Part shown: positions 62,658 through 64,000 of the stretch, piece by piece
Position numbering within the stretch: the stretch's first letter is position 1
Layout of the letters: each line of letters starts with the position of its first letter
From: Physella acuta
Lineage: Eukaryota; Mollusca; Gastropoda; Physidae
NCBI RefSeq assembly: GCF_028476545.1
Contig: NW_026732752.1
Location: forward strand, 62,001-126,000
Direction: 5' to 3'
Length of the DNA stretch: 64,000 nt
Notes under the pieces: model-generated
What the model saw: the letters and a program-made list of their open reading frames with translations, nothing else
Database searches by the model: none
Told to the model about the DNA's origin: nothing
Translations under genes and position numbers: made by a program

Positions 62658-63065
62658 AGACAAAGACTAAAAAGTAGAAAATAATAATCATTAAAAAAGT
62701 TTTTAAAAAAACCCACGTTTTCTGATTGAACTAAAAAGTAGAAAATAATTGCTATACATCACAATAATGCAAGCGATCACTCTACTATAAGCGATCAAAA
62801 ACGTGGGGCGCCGAAGTAAAATTTATATTACTATTGATTAGATAATATTATTGACTTTTATTAGGGAGCTTGTAGAGAGTCAACAGTATTAGAAACAGTA
62901 AGAAAATCACGGCGCCCCACGTTTTTGATCGCTTATAGTAGAGTGATCGCTTGCATTATTGTGATGTATAGCAATTATTTTCTACTTTTTAGTTCAATCA
63001 GAAAACGTGGGTTTTTTTAAAAACTTTTTTAATGATTATTATTTTCTACTTTTTAGTCTTTGTCT
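62658..63065. mobile_element. Palindromic MITE, 156-bp arms, 96-bp loop
   Basis: The arms 62,658-62,813 and 62,910-63,065 appear to be exact or nearly exact reverse complements: AGACAAAGACTAAAAAGTAG at the outside, GAACTAAAAAGTAGAAAATA and GCGATCACTCTACTATAAGC inside, CGTGGGGCGCCG at the inner edge. The loop is AT-rich with GGGAGCTTGTAGAGAGTCAA. Non-coding. The near-perfect arms suggest a recent copy or gene conversion. Confidence 0.88.
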
Positions 63066-63171
63066 GTTTGTTTGCATTAAAATCTTGCTATCGATTTTAT
63101 CTTTTCACTTTTTTTTGGGTAAACGAAGACAACTCGTAAAAAACACGTTGTGTGAATACGTTACTGACTAG

Positions 63172-63250
63172 AACACATAGATTTGAACCCGTGTCGAGTG
63201 GGACAGCAATCGTGTGCCCAACCCCTCGACCATATCGTCTCCCCAATTCT
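63172..63250 (-). repeat. tRNA-like sequence (SINE head or decayed tRNA)
   Basis: On the minus strand, TGGTCGAGGGGTTGG is A-box-like and GGGTTCAAATC, about 40 nt on, is B-box-like. The 5' and 3' acceptor arms do not pair convincingly, so I do not call a tRNA gene. Confidence 0.4.
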
Positions 63251-64000
63251 GGCCACCATTTGTTACGGTTGTTTGTACACAAACACCGCGTGAACACTAC
63301 TCAGCAAGCAAAGAGGGAGAGTACCGAACCTTGTTTTCATCAAATTAGTTACTGGGTTATATCCCCTTTTCCCCACGTTTTTACTACAATTATATAGCGG
63401 TCTAAAATGCTCAATAAAATGTTTCCATGGATCAATTTAGTAATAATAACAATTGAATATTCTATGGTCATCGGAAACAAAGCTTCCCTGAAAATTTCAG
63501 CGCGCTAGCTAACTGGGAAGTGCCCGAAATATCGATCGCAAGATTTGATTGGAGAACCAAACAGACGCGAAAGCAAGTTAAAGAAAACGTGGGGAAAAAT
63601 AACCACATGTTGAGAATGGACGGTGAATGTAAACCTATCATCAGGCGATATATAAAGGATTTAGAGCCATAGAGAAGGATGGATGCAAATTGCAAGCTAA
63701 AATTATGATCTTTGAATTTTTAATTTGATACCCCACTGTGGACATACAGGAAGACCCCTTACTACATACCCTATGAAAAGAGTATGGATGGATGTAATAT
63801 AAGATATTCCTGCTAAAAAAGATCCCAGTACACACTATTAGACAAGGTGTAAGCAATTTATAAAACTATTTAAAAAAAAATATAGTCAAATAAAAAATTA
63901 ATAAAGAAAAATCAAACTAGTTTCAACCATTAATTTTTTATTTAATTACAAAAATAAATCAGTACAGTCGACTAAATTCTTCCCTCTAAAAGTATGATTA
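63251..64000. other. No gene seen to window end
   Basis: AT-rich DNA. Short minus-strand open frames (63,468-63,856) have no recognisable family. Confidence 0.45.

Overview
The window is animal nuclear DNA: AT-rich, gene-poor and full of transposons. The only clear host gene is cyclin-dependent kinase 2 (CDK2), on the minus strand. Its start codon is near 42,061 and its stop is at 2,511. Eight coding exons total 933 nt (310 residues plus stop) within 39.6 kb. The protein has every catalytic and regulatory landmark and reads as an intact metazoan CDK2. I suspect a mollusc, probably a gastropod, from the repeat types (a SINE body I associate from memory with snail genomes, and many Helitrons, foldbacks and MITEs). 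That part is inference.

Layout. 1-2,450 is the CDK2 3' flank: a Helitron-like end, a weak hAT candidate and a small young hAT MITE with a perfect 8-bp target duplication. 2,451-42,061 is CDK2. Its introns hold hAT remnants, MITEs, a Helitron dated by an 'empty' paralogous site, a foldback element, a large inverted repeat, a LINE tail, SINE-like pieces and several minisatellites. Two of the seven introns (1 and 5) appear to start with GC, not GT, both with the donor GCAAGT. 42,062-42,426 is the CDK2 5' flank with one E2F-like motif. 42,427-64,000 holds no recognisable host gene. It contains Helitrons (two head-to-tail pairs), a nested pair of foldback elements carrying an integrase-family fossil and a MULE/FLYWCH fragment, a 5.3-kb TA-flanked transposon sitting inside a Helitron-like copy, another foldback with 15-bp repeats, and a 156-bp-armed palindromic MITE.

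The most unusual pattern is a recurrent architecture. Several elements with unrelated sequences (35.9-36.8, 47.7-50.4, 48.8-49.9 and 58.6-60.0 kb, and one-sidedly 51.8-57.1 kb) have ends built from short tandem repeats in inverted orientation, like the Foldback/TU elements of flies and sea urchins. One of them contains a MULE-type FLYWCH/N-terminal transposase fragment, which fits the known kinship of Foldback elements with MULEs.

Most small open reading frames are shadows of microsatellites, minisatellites and transposon arrays and are not annotated. All coordinates and splice sites were read by eye. No alignment or database search was run.
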